A stretch of DNA of 64,000 nucleotides from Chryseobacterium indologenes. Lineage in GTDB: Bacteria > Bacteroidota > Bacteroidia > Flavobacteriales > Weeksellaceae. Positions 51,942-60,324 of the stretch are shown here, piece by piece (positions within the stretch are counted from its first letter, which is position 1; every line of letters begins with the position of its first letter). Location of the stretch: positions 16,839 through 80,838 of the forward strand of contig NZ_LJOD01000020.1 in the NCBI RefSeq assembly GCF_001295265.1, written 5' to 3'. The notes beneath the pieces are model-generated. The model saw only the letters and a list, made by a program, of their open reading frames with translations. It was not told where the DNA came from and did not search any database. The translations under genes and the position numbers were made by a program.

Positions 51942-52331
51942 ATGAAGAATATTTATTCCTATTCACAATTTATTTTATGTACAGCTGTACTTGTAATGCT
52001 GTTCTCTTCATTTCAGATATCCAGAGGAAGGCATATCTACCGTAATCACTGGATAATACCCGCTCACAAAGATTTAAAAATAAAAAATTCAAAAAAGGAA
52101 AGCCTGGAAACAGTTTTATACAATTCTTCCAGTACTGCTCCGCTCCACTATGCCATCAATAACCATGAAATAAAGGAACTGCCTATCAACGATTCGGTCA
52201 CCGTTAAAGTGAATTTCGCCCATGAAGTTTTTATCGTAAATAACTCAATCCATGAGAGTCAATTCAGACTGAAAATTTTAAATAACAGCGGCCGAATTAA
52301 AGCAGTCATCCAGGATCAGTCAAAGAAATAG
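51942..52331 (+). CDS. Small exported or membrane-anchored protein, unknown
   Basis: 129 residues with a hydrophobic N-terminal segment (FILCTAVLVMLFSSFQI) that may be a signal or anchor. The rest is a ~95-residue basic, beta-type domain (TVKVNFAHEVFIVNNSIHES; FRLKILNNSGRIKAVIQDQ). No family is recognised. It is divergent from the LuxR regulator and may be its target (inference). A terminator lies 150 bp downstream. Confidence 0.75.
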   Translation: MKNIYSYSQFILCTAVLVMLFSSFQISRGRHIYRNHWIIPAHKDLKIKNSKKESLETVLYNSSSTAPLHYAINNHEIKELPINDSVTVKVNFAHEVFIVNNSIHESQFRLKILNNSGRIKAVIQDQSKK

Positions 52332-52479
52332 AATACTAAACTGGTCAAAATTATCGATCTGATAATCTCTACTATTACTGTCTTATGGCAGTAATTTTTT
52401 TGTCACTTCCCGTGTTATTGTACTTTTATATCACTGATAGTTTGACACGCCTTAAAAATACCCTTTTAAACTATCAAAA

Positions 52480-52508
52480 AATCCCCGAAATTTTAGTATT
52501 CGGGGATT
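52480..52508 (+). terminator. Terminator downstream of the 51942 gene
   Basis: Perfect 10-bp stem AATCCCCGAA / TTCGGGGATT with a 9-nt loop, followed by ATTATTATT. The surrounding 52332-52625 has no supportable gene. Confidence 0.7.
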
Positions 52509-52625
52509 ATTATTGGTCTTCTAGACAACCTACATTGGTATTGATCCTCCTTTTTATAGGGAATAAAATTTCAATCGTTACGATCTTCAATTATTATAGG
52601 AATCAATAAGTTATTTTCATACAGG

Positions 52626-53867
52626 TTATCTTGAAATGATTAATTTCTGCGAATTGATTTTATCGTTTGACTTTATTTCAACAATATAAGTACCCTGAAT
52701 AATTTTTTCAACATTCAGCTGTATGTTTTGATGCCCGCTATCAAGAGTTGCAAATTTTTCAAGTACAATTTTTCCGGAAGAGTCAATAATTCTTACAGAA
52801 ATTGTTTCTTTCCTGGAAAGATTGGTTTGTATTTCCAAATAGTTCTTTGCAGGATTAGGAACCATTAAAAAATCTTTCTTTCCGCCAGACTCAAGTTCAG
52901 CTTTTACAATCGACTGATATTCGGAGAGAGGGGATTTTATATTGGTAACTGTAGCGTTTTTGGTTGGAATAACAACAGGTGAACTATAGCAGAAAGTAAA
53001 ACACCTCTTACATTTAGATAATCTATCTTGTTTCTCAACAACACACACTGTATAGGTGCCGGCAGCCGAATAGTTATGGGCTATTGACGGATAAATAAAA
53101 GTAGATGAAGTGCCATCTCCCCAATCTATAAAATAAGTTGGTCCGGGGTTGCCTGGTGTAGAAGAAAGAATTGGATTAATTAAGCTTAAATTAGCTATTG
53201 CGGTATTGTCTAATGTATTGAAGCTGGTATCCAGGGTAAAATCCGCACTACAGTTATCACATGATTTTATACAGAAGTTGTCAAAATATATTATTTCACT
53301 TTGGAACCCGGTAATATCCGGTGTGATTGCCAAAGTAGTAGAGTTAAGCATCATATTATCAAAGTCTGAAGGATTGGAGGAGCTGTTTAATATCCATTCC
53401 CCATCCGAATTGCTCGGAAGCACACCACCGCTTGATAGTTGAATAGGAGCTTTAATACGGACCCATCCACTTCCCGGAGTAATTGTTATATAGGCTTTAA
53501 AGGTAGCATTGTGAACACCGTCGCCAATGGTGATATTTGGATGATACGGCTGTCCGGATTCTCCATCATTTTTAAGATAAACATCAAAAAACAGACATTG
53601 TCCAAGGAATCTTTTCCCAAGATCTTTAAAATCCACGGAGTTTTTATAAAAGGAGCCTCCTGCCTGATCTCTCAGTATAAGATATTGAGATCCGTCCAAA
53701 ATGTTAGGAGACCCAAAGGTTACGGCTACATTTCCATTAGGAAAAGCCTCAGGAACCCAGTTACCCGCGGGATTAGAAGAAGAGTTGAAGTCGGAACAGG
53801 GAGCCTGTGCTTTAAGCCCAAGACATCCTAAAAACAAATATATTGTTAAAAAATATAATCTTATCAT
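52626..53867 (-). CDS. Secreted protein with PKD domain and type IX C-terminal sorting domain
   Basis: 413 residues. Signal peptide FLTIYLFLGCLGLKAQ; an N-terminal carbohydrate-module-like beta domain (about 20-200, with NGNVAVTFGSPNILDGSQYL); a PKD-type domain near 235-290 (YFIDWGDGTSSTFIYPSIAH, YSAAGTYTVCVVE); and a type A T9SS sorting domain over the last ~80 residues (FLMVPNPAKNYLEIQ, VRIIDSSGKIVLE, GTYIVEIKSNDKINSQKLII). It should be exported by the type IX system, whose component GldD is also encoded here. Surface or extracellular location; function unknown. Confidence 0.9.
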   Translation of the reverse strand: MIRLYFLTIYLFLGCLGLKAQAPCSDFNSSSNPAGNWVPEAFPNGNVAVTFGSPNILDGSQYLILRDQAGGSFYKNSVDFKDLGKRFLGQCLFFDVYLKNDGESGQPYHPNITIGDGVHNATFKAYITITPGSGWVRIKAPIQLSSGGVLPSNSDGEWILNSSSNPSDFDNMMLNSTTLAITPDITGFQSEIIYFDNFCIKSCDNCSADFTLDTSFNTLDNTAIANLSLINPILSSTPGNPGPTYFIDWGDGTSSTFIYPSIAHNYSAAGTYTVCVVEKQDRLSKCKRCFTFCYSSPVVIPTKNATVTNIKSPLSEYQSIVKAELESGGKKDFLMVPNPAKNYLEIQTNLSRKETISVRIIDSSGKIVLEKFATLDSGHQNIQLNVEKIIQGTYIVEIKSNDKINSQKLIISR

Positions 53868-54137
53868 AATACAAATTGATTTTATACATCAAAAACCAAT
53901 AAAAAACTTTAAGGATTAGTATTCTACTTAAGGTTTTACATCTGTAAAATGTGAGCTCACAAAAATTTTAAGAATAATAGAAATTTTTCCTGATATAAAT
54001 TGTTCCGTGCCTTTAAACTGTAAAGACTGTACAACAGATACCACTGGTAGATGGAAACACCTTGTAAGACTAAAAATAAGCAGGGAGAGGCCTCTTCCGA
54101 TCAAATGCTTAATTTCCCGTTTACAAAAAAGTTATAA

Positions 54138-54506
54138 TCAGCGTGTTGGACCTGTTGCATAGCAAGCAAGTACCCCACCTCTCATACTAGTGGTATTTTC
54201 TGCAATATACTGTTCTGCATCTGCCACAGAATTAAAATAGTAATAATAAGTATCGTAGCGAACGATTCCGTTAATAATTCTATGCATGCGTACAGATGCA
54301 TGCAATCCACATTCATTCAGTCCCTGTCCTGCAGGCTGTATAGCAAATAATTTACTTTCACTTAATTTCTGTTCTTTTGGCTGTGTCGCAAATACAGAAT
54401 AAGAAGCAAATACACCAACAGCTGCCAATAGTAATTTTCTTTTCACCACTCTGAAAACAGAGTTCTGCTGAACTTTAATAAGTTCTTTTTCAATGGTATT
54501 TTTCAT
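54138..54506 (-). CDS. Small secreted protein, unknown
   Basis: 122 residues with a long basic n-region and hydrophobic stretch (RVVKRKLLLAAVGVFASYSV then FA) typical of a signal peptide. The mature part is ~80 residues with two Cys (NECGLHAS and VLACYATG) and a Tyr-rich middle (YDTYYYYFNSVADAEQYIAE). I do not recognise it. It lies 200 bp downstream of the second LytTR regulator on the same strand and may be its target, without direct support. Confidence 0.7.
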   Translation of the reverse strand: MKNTIEKELIKVQQNSVFRVVKRKLLLAAVGVFASYSVFATQPKEQKLSESKLFAIQPAGQGLNECGLHASVRMHRIINGIVRYDTYYYYFNSVADAEQYIAENTTSMRGGVLACYATGPTR

Positions 54507-54706
54507 AATAAAAAGTTTTGATTAACAATTCGAAGATAAAAAGAGCCAGATTAAACAGCGAATCATAATCAGCAACTGCAACTGTTAGCTAAGTAAATGC
54601 CAATTTTATTCAGATAATTAAGATTCCTGAATGGTTGATTATATGAAAAATATCAATATTGATAAAAGTATAAGTATTGCTTCCCCGGATGAAAATAAAC
54701 GTAGTA

Positions 54707-55441
54707 TTAATCTATATCAATATCATCTATTTTCTGTATGAAATCATTTTTCTTCCGTTGTGAAACATTGAGTATTGAGTTATCGCTCATAATGACCTGC
54801 CCGCCTTTTCCTTTAATATATTCTTGAAGATGGGAAAGGTTGATCAGGTGTTTGTGATGTATCCTGAAAAAATTGTATCCTTCAAGTATTTCTTCAAACT
54901 CATAAAGAGTTCTGGACACCACTATTTTAGCATTATTAATCATATAAAACGTAGTATAGCATGAATCTGCTTCACAACGGATAATGTCTGCGACATTAAC
55001 CATTTTGAATCCCTGCAGTGACGGCAGGCTAATTTTATTCTCATAAATAGCATGATGAGCAGGTTTATTTTTTTTAATATTTTCCAGAGCTTTATTGACG
55101 GCAATAATGAAATCAAACTTTTGAACGGGTTTTAAAAGATAATCGGTTGCTCCGTTTTTTATAGCCTGAATAGCAAAATTTTCAAAAGCAGTAATAAATA
55201 TAATCTGTGATGGGATTTCTTTAAATTTTGACAGCAGATCGAAAATGGTTCCGTCACGCAGCTGGATATCAAGAAACAAGATATCAGGGACTTTTTTTAC
55301 AAGATTTTTATATGAGTCTTCAATATTTGAAGCCTGAAAAACAATCTCAATTTCGGGAAATTCTTCTTTTAGCAAGAGTGTTATATAATCTCTTCCATGT
55401 TTCTCATCATCAATGATGCAAATTTGTGTTTTGGTTTTCAT
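54707..55441 (-). CDS. LytTR-family response regulator (second system)
   Basis: 244 residues. Receiver domain with IIDDE and phosphoacceptor D58 in DILFLDIQLRDG, conserved Lys in YLLKPVQKF; LytTR DNA-binding domain in the C-terminal third (GFKMVNVADIIRCEADSCYT, YNFFRIHHKHLINLSHLQEY). The start overlaps the end of the kinase gene by 32 nt, implying translational coupling. I found no copy of the ACCAAGTCA repeats near it. Confidence 0.93.
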   Translation of the reverse strand: MKTKTQICIIDDEKHGRDYITLLLKEEFPEIEIVFQASNIEDSYKNLVKKVPDILFLDIQLRDGTIFDLLSKFKEIPSQIIFITAFENFAIQAIKNGATDYLLKPVQKFDFIIAVNKALENIKKNKPAHHAIYENKISLPSLQGFKMVNVADIIRCEADSCYTTFYMINNAKIVVSRTLYEFEEILEGYNFFRIHHKHLINLSHLQEYIKGKGGQVIMSDNSILNVSQRKKNDFIQKIDDIDID

Positions 55442-58319
55442 TTGGTGTTATGTAAAGTTTAACTTGTGTGCCCTGTTTCTCAGATTCATCGGAAAGATTA
55501 ACGATTTTTAAAGTAATATTCGTTTCAAAAAGGTGCTTAAAAGTCTCAATTCTTTTTTGAGATAATTTCAGTCCGAAAGAATTATTAAGTGCAGATTCTT
55601 TTATATTGCTGATTCCTGTACCATTGTCTTCAATGGTTATACAAAGAGATTCATTTTTATAATCAAATGATATGCTGATAAGACCTTTCTGATTTTCAAG
55701 ATCGGAAACTCCGTGCTTGATTGCATTCTCTACAAAAGGCTGTATTAATAATGAGGGAATCGCCCAGTTTTTATTGACGTCTTCAGAAATATCTATACTA
55801 TAGTCGAAAAGATCATCCTGACGAAGCTTTTCCATATTAAGATATAAAAAGAGATAATCAGCTTCTTCATTGATCGTAATAAAGGTTTTTTCCGAATAAT
55901 GAAGTGTCTTTCTGATCATTTTGGAAAATATATTTAAATAGTTTTCAGTTTTTGAATAATCACCTTTGAAAAGCAGATACTGGATAGAATTAAGACAATT
56001 ATAAATAAAGTGAGGATTAATTTGTGCTTTAATCGCCTGCAATTCTAACTCTGCGATTTTTTTCTCAAAATACAGTGCTTCCAGCTTTTTCTTACGCCGC
56101 TTTTGAAAATACGAATTAATCAGCACATATATGACCGTTAAAAGAATAAAAGTCATGGCTGAAGTAAACCACCATGTCTGCCAGAATCGGGGCTTAATTT
56201 CAAATGCCATATCTGTAGAAGCATATGATTGCTTTCCGTTATAACCTAAACCAATGACCTTTAATAAATATTTTCCCGGGGGGATAGAGTTAAGAATAAT
56301 TTTAGAGGAATTGGTTGTCTGCCAGATATTATTAAGGCCTTCCACTTTATATTTAAATGCAATCTTTCCTTGTGAAGTATAGTCTGGAAAGCTAAGATCA
56401 AAGATGACATCATCAGGAGTAATTCCTTCCAGCTTTTGGCTGATATTGGAATATTCTTTACTTCCTATTTTTACGGAATTGATAATTACTTTTTTATTAA
56501 TGGATTTCTCCTGTGCAAGTAATTTCCTGATCGGAAAAATCGCCAGCCCGCCGGAAGTAGCGATAAAAACAGAATCATTTCTTACAATACAGCCTGCTGT
56601 TAAATTAGAAGGCAGCCCATCCAGCTGAGTGAAATTATTAATTCTTATATTATTTTCTTTCATTTCAATTCTCGATATTCCGGAATTGGTGCTTGCCCAG
56701 AAAACATCAGGCGTTTCAATATTATTTTTTTTAACCTGATTACTTATTAAGCCTTCTTTTTTTGTAATTTTCCTGACTATTTGTTTGTTATTGAAAAGAA
56801 TAATTCCGTTGGTATTACTGGCACCTATATATAAATTTTCTTTGAGTTTTTTAACATCATTAAGGTAGCAGCCCTCCAAAAATAATTCTCTCTTTTTTGT
56901 TTTTATATTCAGTTTATACAGATCATTGAAATTCCCCATCAATATACTGTCTTCAGTTAAAGGCAGTGCTGTGTAAGTTCTTTCATCAGATAAAATTTCA
57001 ATTTTCCCATTTTGTAAATGATACATCAATAGGCCTTGTGATGTACAAAATAATATGGAATCTTTGCTGTAGGGAATTATATTCTTTGCATTATAATACA
57101 ATATGCTCTTTTTACTTTGTTCGGTATTATAAACAACAATCTTGTTAGTGAACGCGAAAACCCGTATACTTCCTTGACAATATATAGCCTTACTATCATG
57201 TTTATAATACTCATCAAATACTATATTCTTTAAATTATTATTGCTGTAAATGGCAACGGATGAATTATTATAACCTAAAAAAATACTCTTTCCATCAGTG
57301 GCAATAGCTTTTATATATCCTGAATTATTTTTTAATGAGAGATTAATATAATGATCAAAGAAAACCTTAGTAATAAAAAAAATACCATTGTTTTTTGAAT
57401 TAAACCAGACATTATCATCTTTATCTACGAGAACATTATGAATAGTATAATTCTGTAAAAATTTTACAGGCATATCTAATGGTTTTTTTTCATCCAGTAA
57501 TGACTGGTTAAAATATAAGGCTCCACCTGCTTCTAAATTCAGCCATAACTTATTGTTCTTATCTATAGAACCATATATAATATTTTGTTTTAATCGGTAA
57601 GAATTTATTTTCAGAAATTTAAAAAGTCCCTGCTTTTTGTATACATTAATTGTTCCTTTATGATTGAACACAAAAAGATTATCTTTTTCACAGACAAAAT
57701 CTCCTTCAGCCTGAATAATTTTTATTTTATTATCATTCATAGTATAGGCTAAGACGCGATCTTCTTTATAATTCCTCATATATAAAATATTCCTGCGAAA
57801 ATCATATTTAAAGGCATCTACATCTTTTTTATCATAATTGAAGCGAACGGTTTGGGTTTTAACAGTACCATTTTCATACGTAAGGATACTTTTAGGATTA
57901 TTTGTACTATATAAATACAATGTATTCCCATTTCTATCAGTCTTAGCTAAAGAATTGGCAAGCTGGTTTTTGAGAAGTCTGCTAAAACTTAAATTAATAA
58001 TTTTTCCATTCTTTAAATAAGCAAAATCATTCAGATATGGAATCAAAAAAACTTCCCCGTTAGGTAAAGGCTCACAGTCTATTACTTCTATATTCATCAG
58101 TCCTTCTTCTTTTCCATATTGCTTAAACTCCTTCCCATCAAATCTAAAGAGTCCATTATCACTGCCTATCCATATAAAACCATTGTTATCCTGTTTTAAA
58201 CGATAGGTGTATGAACTATTCAATCCGTCATTTTCATTATAGTTCCGCAATCCGGGTATCTGGGAGATATGAATAGAAAAAATACAACATAAGAGAATTA
58301 CAAATATTTTTCTGAACAT
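55410..58319 (-). CDS. Hybrid-type sensor kinase with beta-propeller (Reg_prop) and Y_Y_Y domains
   Basis: 969 residues from the ATG at 58319. Signal peptide (FVILLCCIFSIHIS). A periplasmic propeller opens with YRLKQDNNGFIWIGSDNGLFRFDG, a typical Reg_prop repeat; about residues 20-640 continue such blades. A Y_Y_Y-like domain (about 645-710: GKIAFKYKVEGLNNIWQTT) precedes one membrane helix, then the LytS-type kinase QAIKAQINPHFIYNCLNSIQ with the His near 769, and ATPase motifs QPFVENAIKHGV and DNGTGISN. No receiver is fused. The propeller may bind extracellular polymers, as known for Bacteroides systems (general knowledge). Confidence 0.94.
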   Translation of the reverse strand: MFRKIFVILLCCIFSIHISQIPGLRNYNENDGLNSSYTYRLKQDNNGFIWIGSDNGLFRFDGKEFKQYGKEEGLMNIEVIDCEPLPNGEVFLIPYLNDFAYLKNGKIINLSFSRLLKNQLANSLAKTDRNGNTLYLYSTNNPKSILTYENGTVKTQTVRFNYDKKDVDAFKYDFRRNILYMRNYKEDRVLAYTMNDNKIKIIQAEGDFVCEKDNLFVFNHKGTINVYKKQGLFKFLKINSYRLKQNIIYGSIDKNNKLWLNLEAGGALYFNQSLLDEKKPLDMPVKFLQNYTIHNVLVDKDDNVWFNSKNNGIFFITKVFFDHYINLSLKNNSGYIKAIATDGKSIFLGYNNSSVAIYSNNNLKNIVFDEYYKHDSKAIYCQGSIRVFAFTNKIVVYNTEQSKKSILYYNAKNIIPYSKDSILFCTSQGLLMYHLQNGKIEILSDERTYTALPLTEDSILMGNFNDLYKLNIKTKKRELFLEGCYLNDVKKLKENLYIGASNTNGIILFNNKQIVRKITKKEGLISNQVKKNNIETPDVFWASTNSGISRIEMKENNIRINNFTQLDGLPSNLTAGCIVRNDSVFIATSGGLAIFPIRKLLAQEKSINKKVIINSVKIGSKEYSNISQKLEGITPDDVIFDLSFPDYTSQGKIAFKYKVEGLNNIWQTTNSSKIILNSIPPGKYLLKVIGLGYNGKQSYASTDMAFEIKPRFWQTWWFTSAMTFILLTVIYVLINSYFQKRRKKKLEALYFEKKIAELELQAIKAQINPHFIYNCLNSIQYLLFKGDYSKTENYLNIFSKMIRKTLHYSEKTFITINEEADYLFLYLNMEKLRQDDLFDYSIDISEDVNKNWAIPSLLIQPFVENAIKHGVSDLENQKGLISISFDYKNESLCITIEDNGTGISNIKESALNNSFGLKLSQKRIETFKHLFETNITLKIVNLSDESEKQGTQVKLYITPNENQNTNLHH

Positions 58320-58504
58320 TAATATTGAATGGTGATAGGTTATACTCAATAAAAATACGTTTTTTAGATATTATCCAATTATTTTCTTCCATCACATTTT
58401 CAAAGACATACATTAAGTAATCTCCTATATTTCAAAAAAATAAGCAAAGCGGCGGCCTTGCTTATCTTAAAAACATACTGTTGTTATTTTTCCTTCATCT
58501 GTTT

Positions 58505-59344
58505 TTATTCATTATCCTCTTTGGAAGAGTTCCATTTCAGAATTCCATTTTTATCAAATCTATAGGTATCTTTATGCCATGAAGCTCCTCCCCTGCATCC
58601 GGTTTCCAGCAATTTATTTGCCTTATTTATCTTTACATCGCATAAACAGGAACATCGTGACCGTGAATAGTCGGGTTCTTTAAGCTTGACAAAACGTTTT
58701 ATCCCGGGTTGATACAGATAGATGGTAAACATTCTGTAAACGCCCATTCCGCCGTCCGGTACAGAAAATGCAACATCATCATAACCATCAAAATTATAGT
58801 CTTCTATGATGCTCTGCCTTGCAGTATCCGGATTTTCTATAGATGAAAGTTCTATATTTTCTTTTTTACCGTTGCCATAATCAAAAGTAAGGCGATTGTT
58901 GTAAAAATGATTGAAAGAAATCAATACTCCGTGCATGAGATATTGGTTGCTACCGTCATATTTTTCTGTTTTCTCATCTACAGGTTCCAGCTTAAAATTT
59001 CTGTTATCTTTTTTCCGGGTGTAGCTTACATCAAAAAAAGTATGCTTCATAAGGGAAAGTCTATAGGTTCCGCTTACTTTCCCGTCAATTATTTCATCCC
59101 ATACATAATGGTCTGTATCCGGCTGCCCATCATCCCTTCCGCTCGTATCCAAGGTGTGTTTTTTAATGTGTAAGGGAATCCTGCCTTTCTGTCCGGAATA
59201 CTGCACAAAAGCTCCTTTACCAGAGGTTCCATAGTAAAATGTTACTCTAAACTCTTTAGCTTCTCCAACAGATTTAAAAGTGAAAGGCTGCGCCTGAAGT
59301 GCCGCAAAAAATAAGATACTGTATAAAAGTAAAAGCTTTTTCAT
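58505..59344 (-). CDS. Secreted FG-GAP-like protein
   Basis: 279 residues with signal peptide (LLLLYSILFFAALQAQ). A DYNFDGYDDVAFSVPDGGMG motif near 186-205 resembles the calcium-binding loop of FG-GAP/VCBS repeats, as in the XAC2610-type secreted proteins. Four Cys cluster near 235-255 (SRCSCLCD; TGCRGG). The function is unknown. The membrane protein gene lies upstream (30-bp gap), so the two may form a small operon. Confidence 0.78.
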   Translation of the reverse strand: MKKLLLLYSILFFAALQAQPFTFKSVGEAKEFRVTFYYGTSGKGAFVQYSGQKGRIPLHIKKHTLDTSGRDDGQPDTDHYVWDEIIDGKVSGTYRLSLMKHTFFDVSYTRKKDNRNFKLEPVDEKTEKYDGSNQYLMHGVLISFNHFYNNRLTFDYGNGKKENIELSSIENPDTARQSIIEDYNFDGYDDVAFSVPDGGMGVYRMFTIYLYQPGIKRFVKLKEPDYSRSRCSCLCDVKINKANKLLETGCRGGASWHKDTYRFDKNGILKWNSSKEDNE

Positions 59345-59374
59345 AAGATGCCGTTATATACCCCCAATAAAATA

Positions 59375-59785
59375 TTATCTGAATAATGTATTGAACCTGA
59401 CATAGAAAAATATCCACAGGATCAGCCAGGGAAGATTAAAAATCAGTAACAGGAATACCCCTTCCAGGTCAAAACCCTCGTTTATCGTTAAAAACAAAGA
59501 AAATATCAATGGTATGGAGGGAAGCAGAAACCAGCACAGCGCTGTTCTAATATTTCCCTGAAACGGTTTTAAAAGCGATAAAAGACTACTGAAGGAAAAA
59601 ATACTCAAAACCAATATCCAGAAGATAAGGAGAGCATATCCTAAACCGCTCATATCACACATTCTCCGGTAATCTTCAGGACGTTTTGTGGCATCCATAA
59701 AAATCACCAATAAAATTTCTGAAATGACTGTAGCCAAAAGCCATGTCTTCAGGATTGACAGCAAAATAAACCTTCTTTCCGGCAT
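59375..59785 (-). CDS. Four-helix membrane protein, unknown
   Basis: 136 residues, hydrophobic, with four predicted membrane segments (about 8-30, 48-70, 84-102 and 112-130) and a conserved-looking DATKRPEDYRRMCDMSG loop. No family is recognised. It lies directly upstream of the secreted FG-GAP-like protein. Confidence 0.7.
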   Translation of the reverse strand: MPERRFILLSILKTWLLATVISEILLVIFMDATKRPEDYRRMCDMSGLGYALLIFWILVLSIFSFSSLLSLLKPFQGNIRTALCWFLLPSIPLIFSLFLTINEGFDLEGVFLLLIFNLPWLILWIFFYVRFNTLFR

Positions 59786-59885
59786 TGAGTTTTTATATGG
59801 TTATCACTAAAATACTAATAAAGTATGGGATATGCAAAATGAATACAGCCCGTTGATTTTAAGATTGTATGATATTAAATACGCA

Positions 59886-60214
59886 TCACAAAATATTCTC
59901 AGTATTATAGAATACTGTTGATTTATAATACTTCAGCAGATAATCATAAATCATCATTTCAAATATTCTCTGATCAGAAATAAAAAGCCTGTTGATATTC
60001 ATATGGAACAGGCTTTGAAAAAAACTTTGCAATAACATACCTAATGATTGTTTTTCATGATGGAAGCTTATATTCTGTACATCTGTTTCACTTGCTTCAA
60101 TATTGGAAAGAATGGCGTTTCTCTCGTCTAAAAATTCTCTGCTGTCTTTACACCAGTATAGATTTTCAGGTACAGCCATTCTGCTCCGGGAATAAATTTT
60201 CTTTCTGTGATCAT
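59886..60214 (-). pseudogene. Remnant of a lantibiotic-dehydratase C-terminal (thiopeptide-type) protein
   Basis: From an ATG at 60214 the frame reads MITERKFIPGAEWLYLKIYT then GVKTAENF and stops at 60128-60130. This is the characteristic opening of the SpaB_C/thiopeptide-type bacteriocin biosynthesis domain. In another frame the continuation reads LDERNAILSNIEASETD and ends SLFHMNINRLFISDQRIFEM then MIYDYLLKYYKS, which matches the end of the same family (HM-x-NRLF, E-x-x-Y-D-x-L-x-x-YYKS). The ~200 residues expected between are missing, so this is an internally deleted, frame-broken relic of a gene for elimination chemistry in RiPP maturation. Function is lost. The match is from memory. Confidence 0.7.
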
Positions 60215-60321
60215 ACCTCCTGATTTTTCTTTCTGTACATGGGAAATACAAATTCTCTTTTAAAATCATCATTTTCATCATACAAAAATTCTTCGATAAT
60301 AGTTAAGATTTCTGCATCCAT
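60212..60321 (-). pseudogene. 36-codon ORF, possible tail of a lantibiotic dehydratase N-domain gene
   Basis: The frame MDAEILTIIEEFLYDENDDF then KREFVFPMYRKKNQEV starts 3 nt after the stop of the 865-residue gene and ends with a TGA overlapping the ATG of the next relic (ATGA overlap, preceded by GGAGGT). The EFVFPMYR end resembles C-termini of dehydratase N-domain proteins that precede the SpaB_C gene in Bacteroidota, but this is weak. It could also be a real small protein. Confidence 0.35.
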
Positions 60322-60324
60322 TTT

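Noticed and set aside
52385..52609. 74-codon plus-strand reading frame
   Set aside because: It runs across a perfect 10-bp terminator hairpin and has no recognisable domain.
59886..60281. 131-codon frame as an intact gene
   Set aside because: Its first ~50 codons are out of frame with the dehydratase-domain opening MITERKFIPGAEWL; treated as a relic instead.
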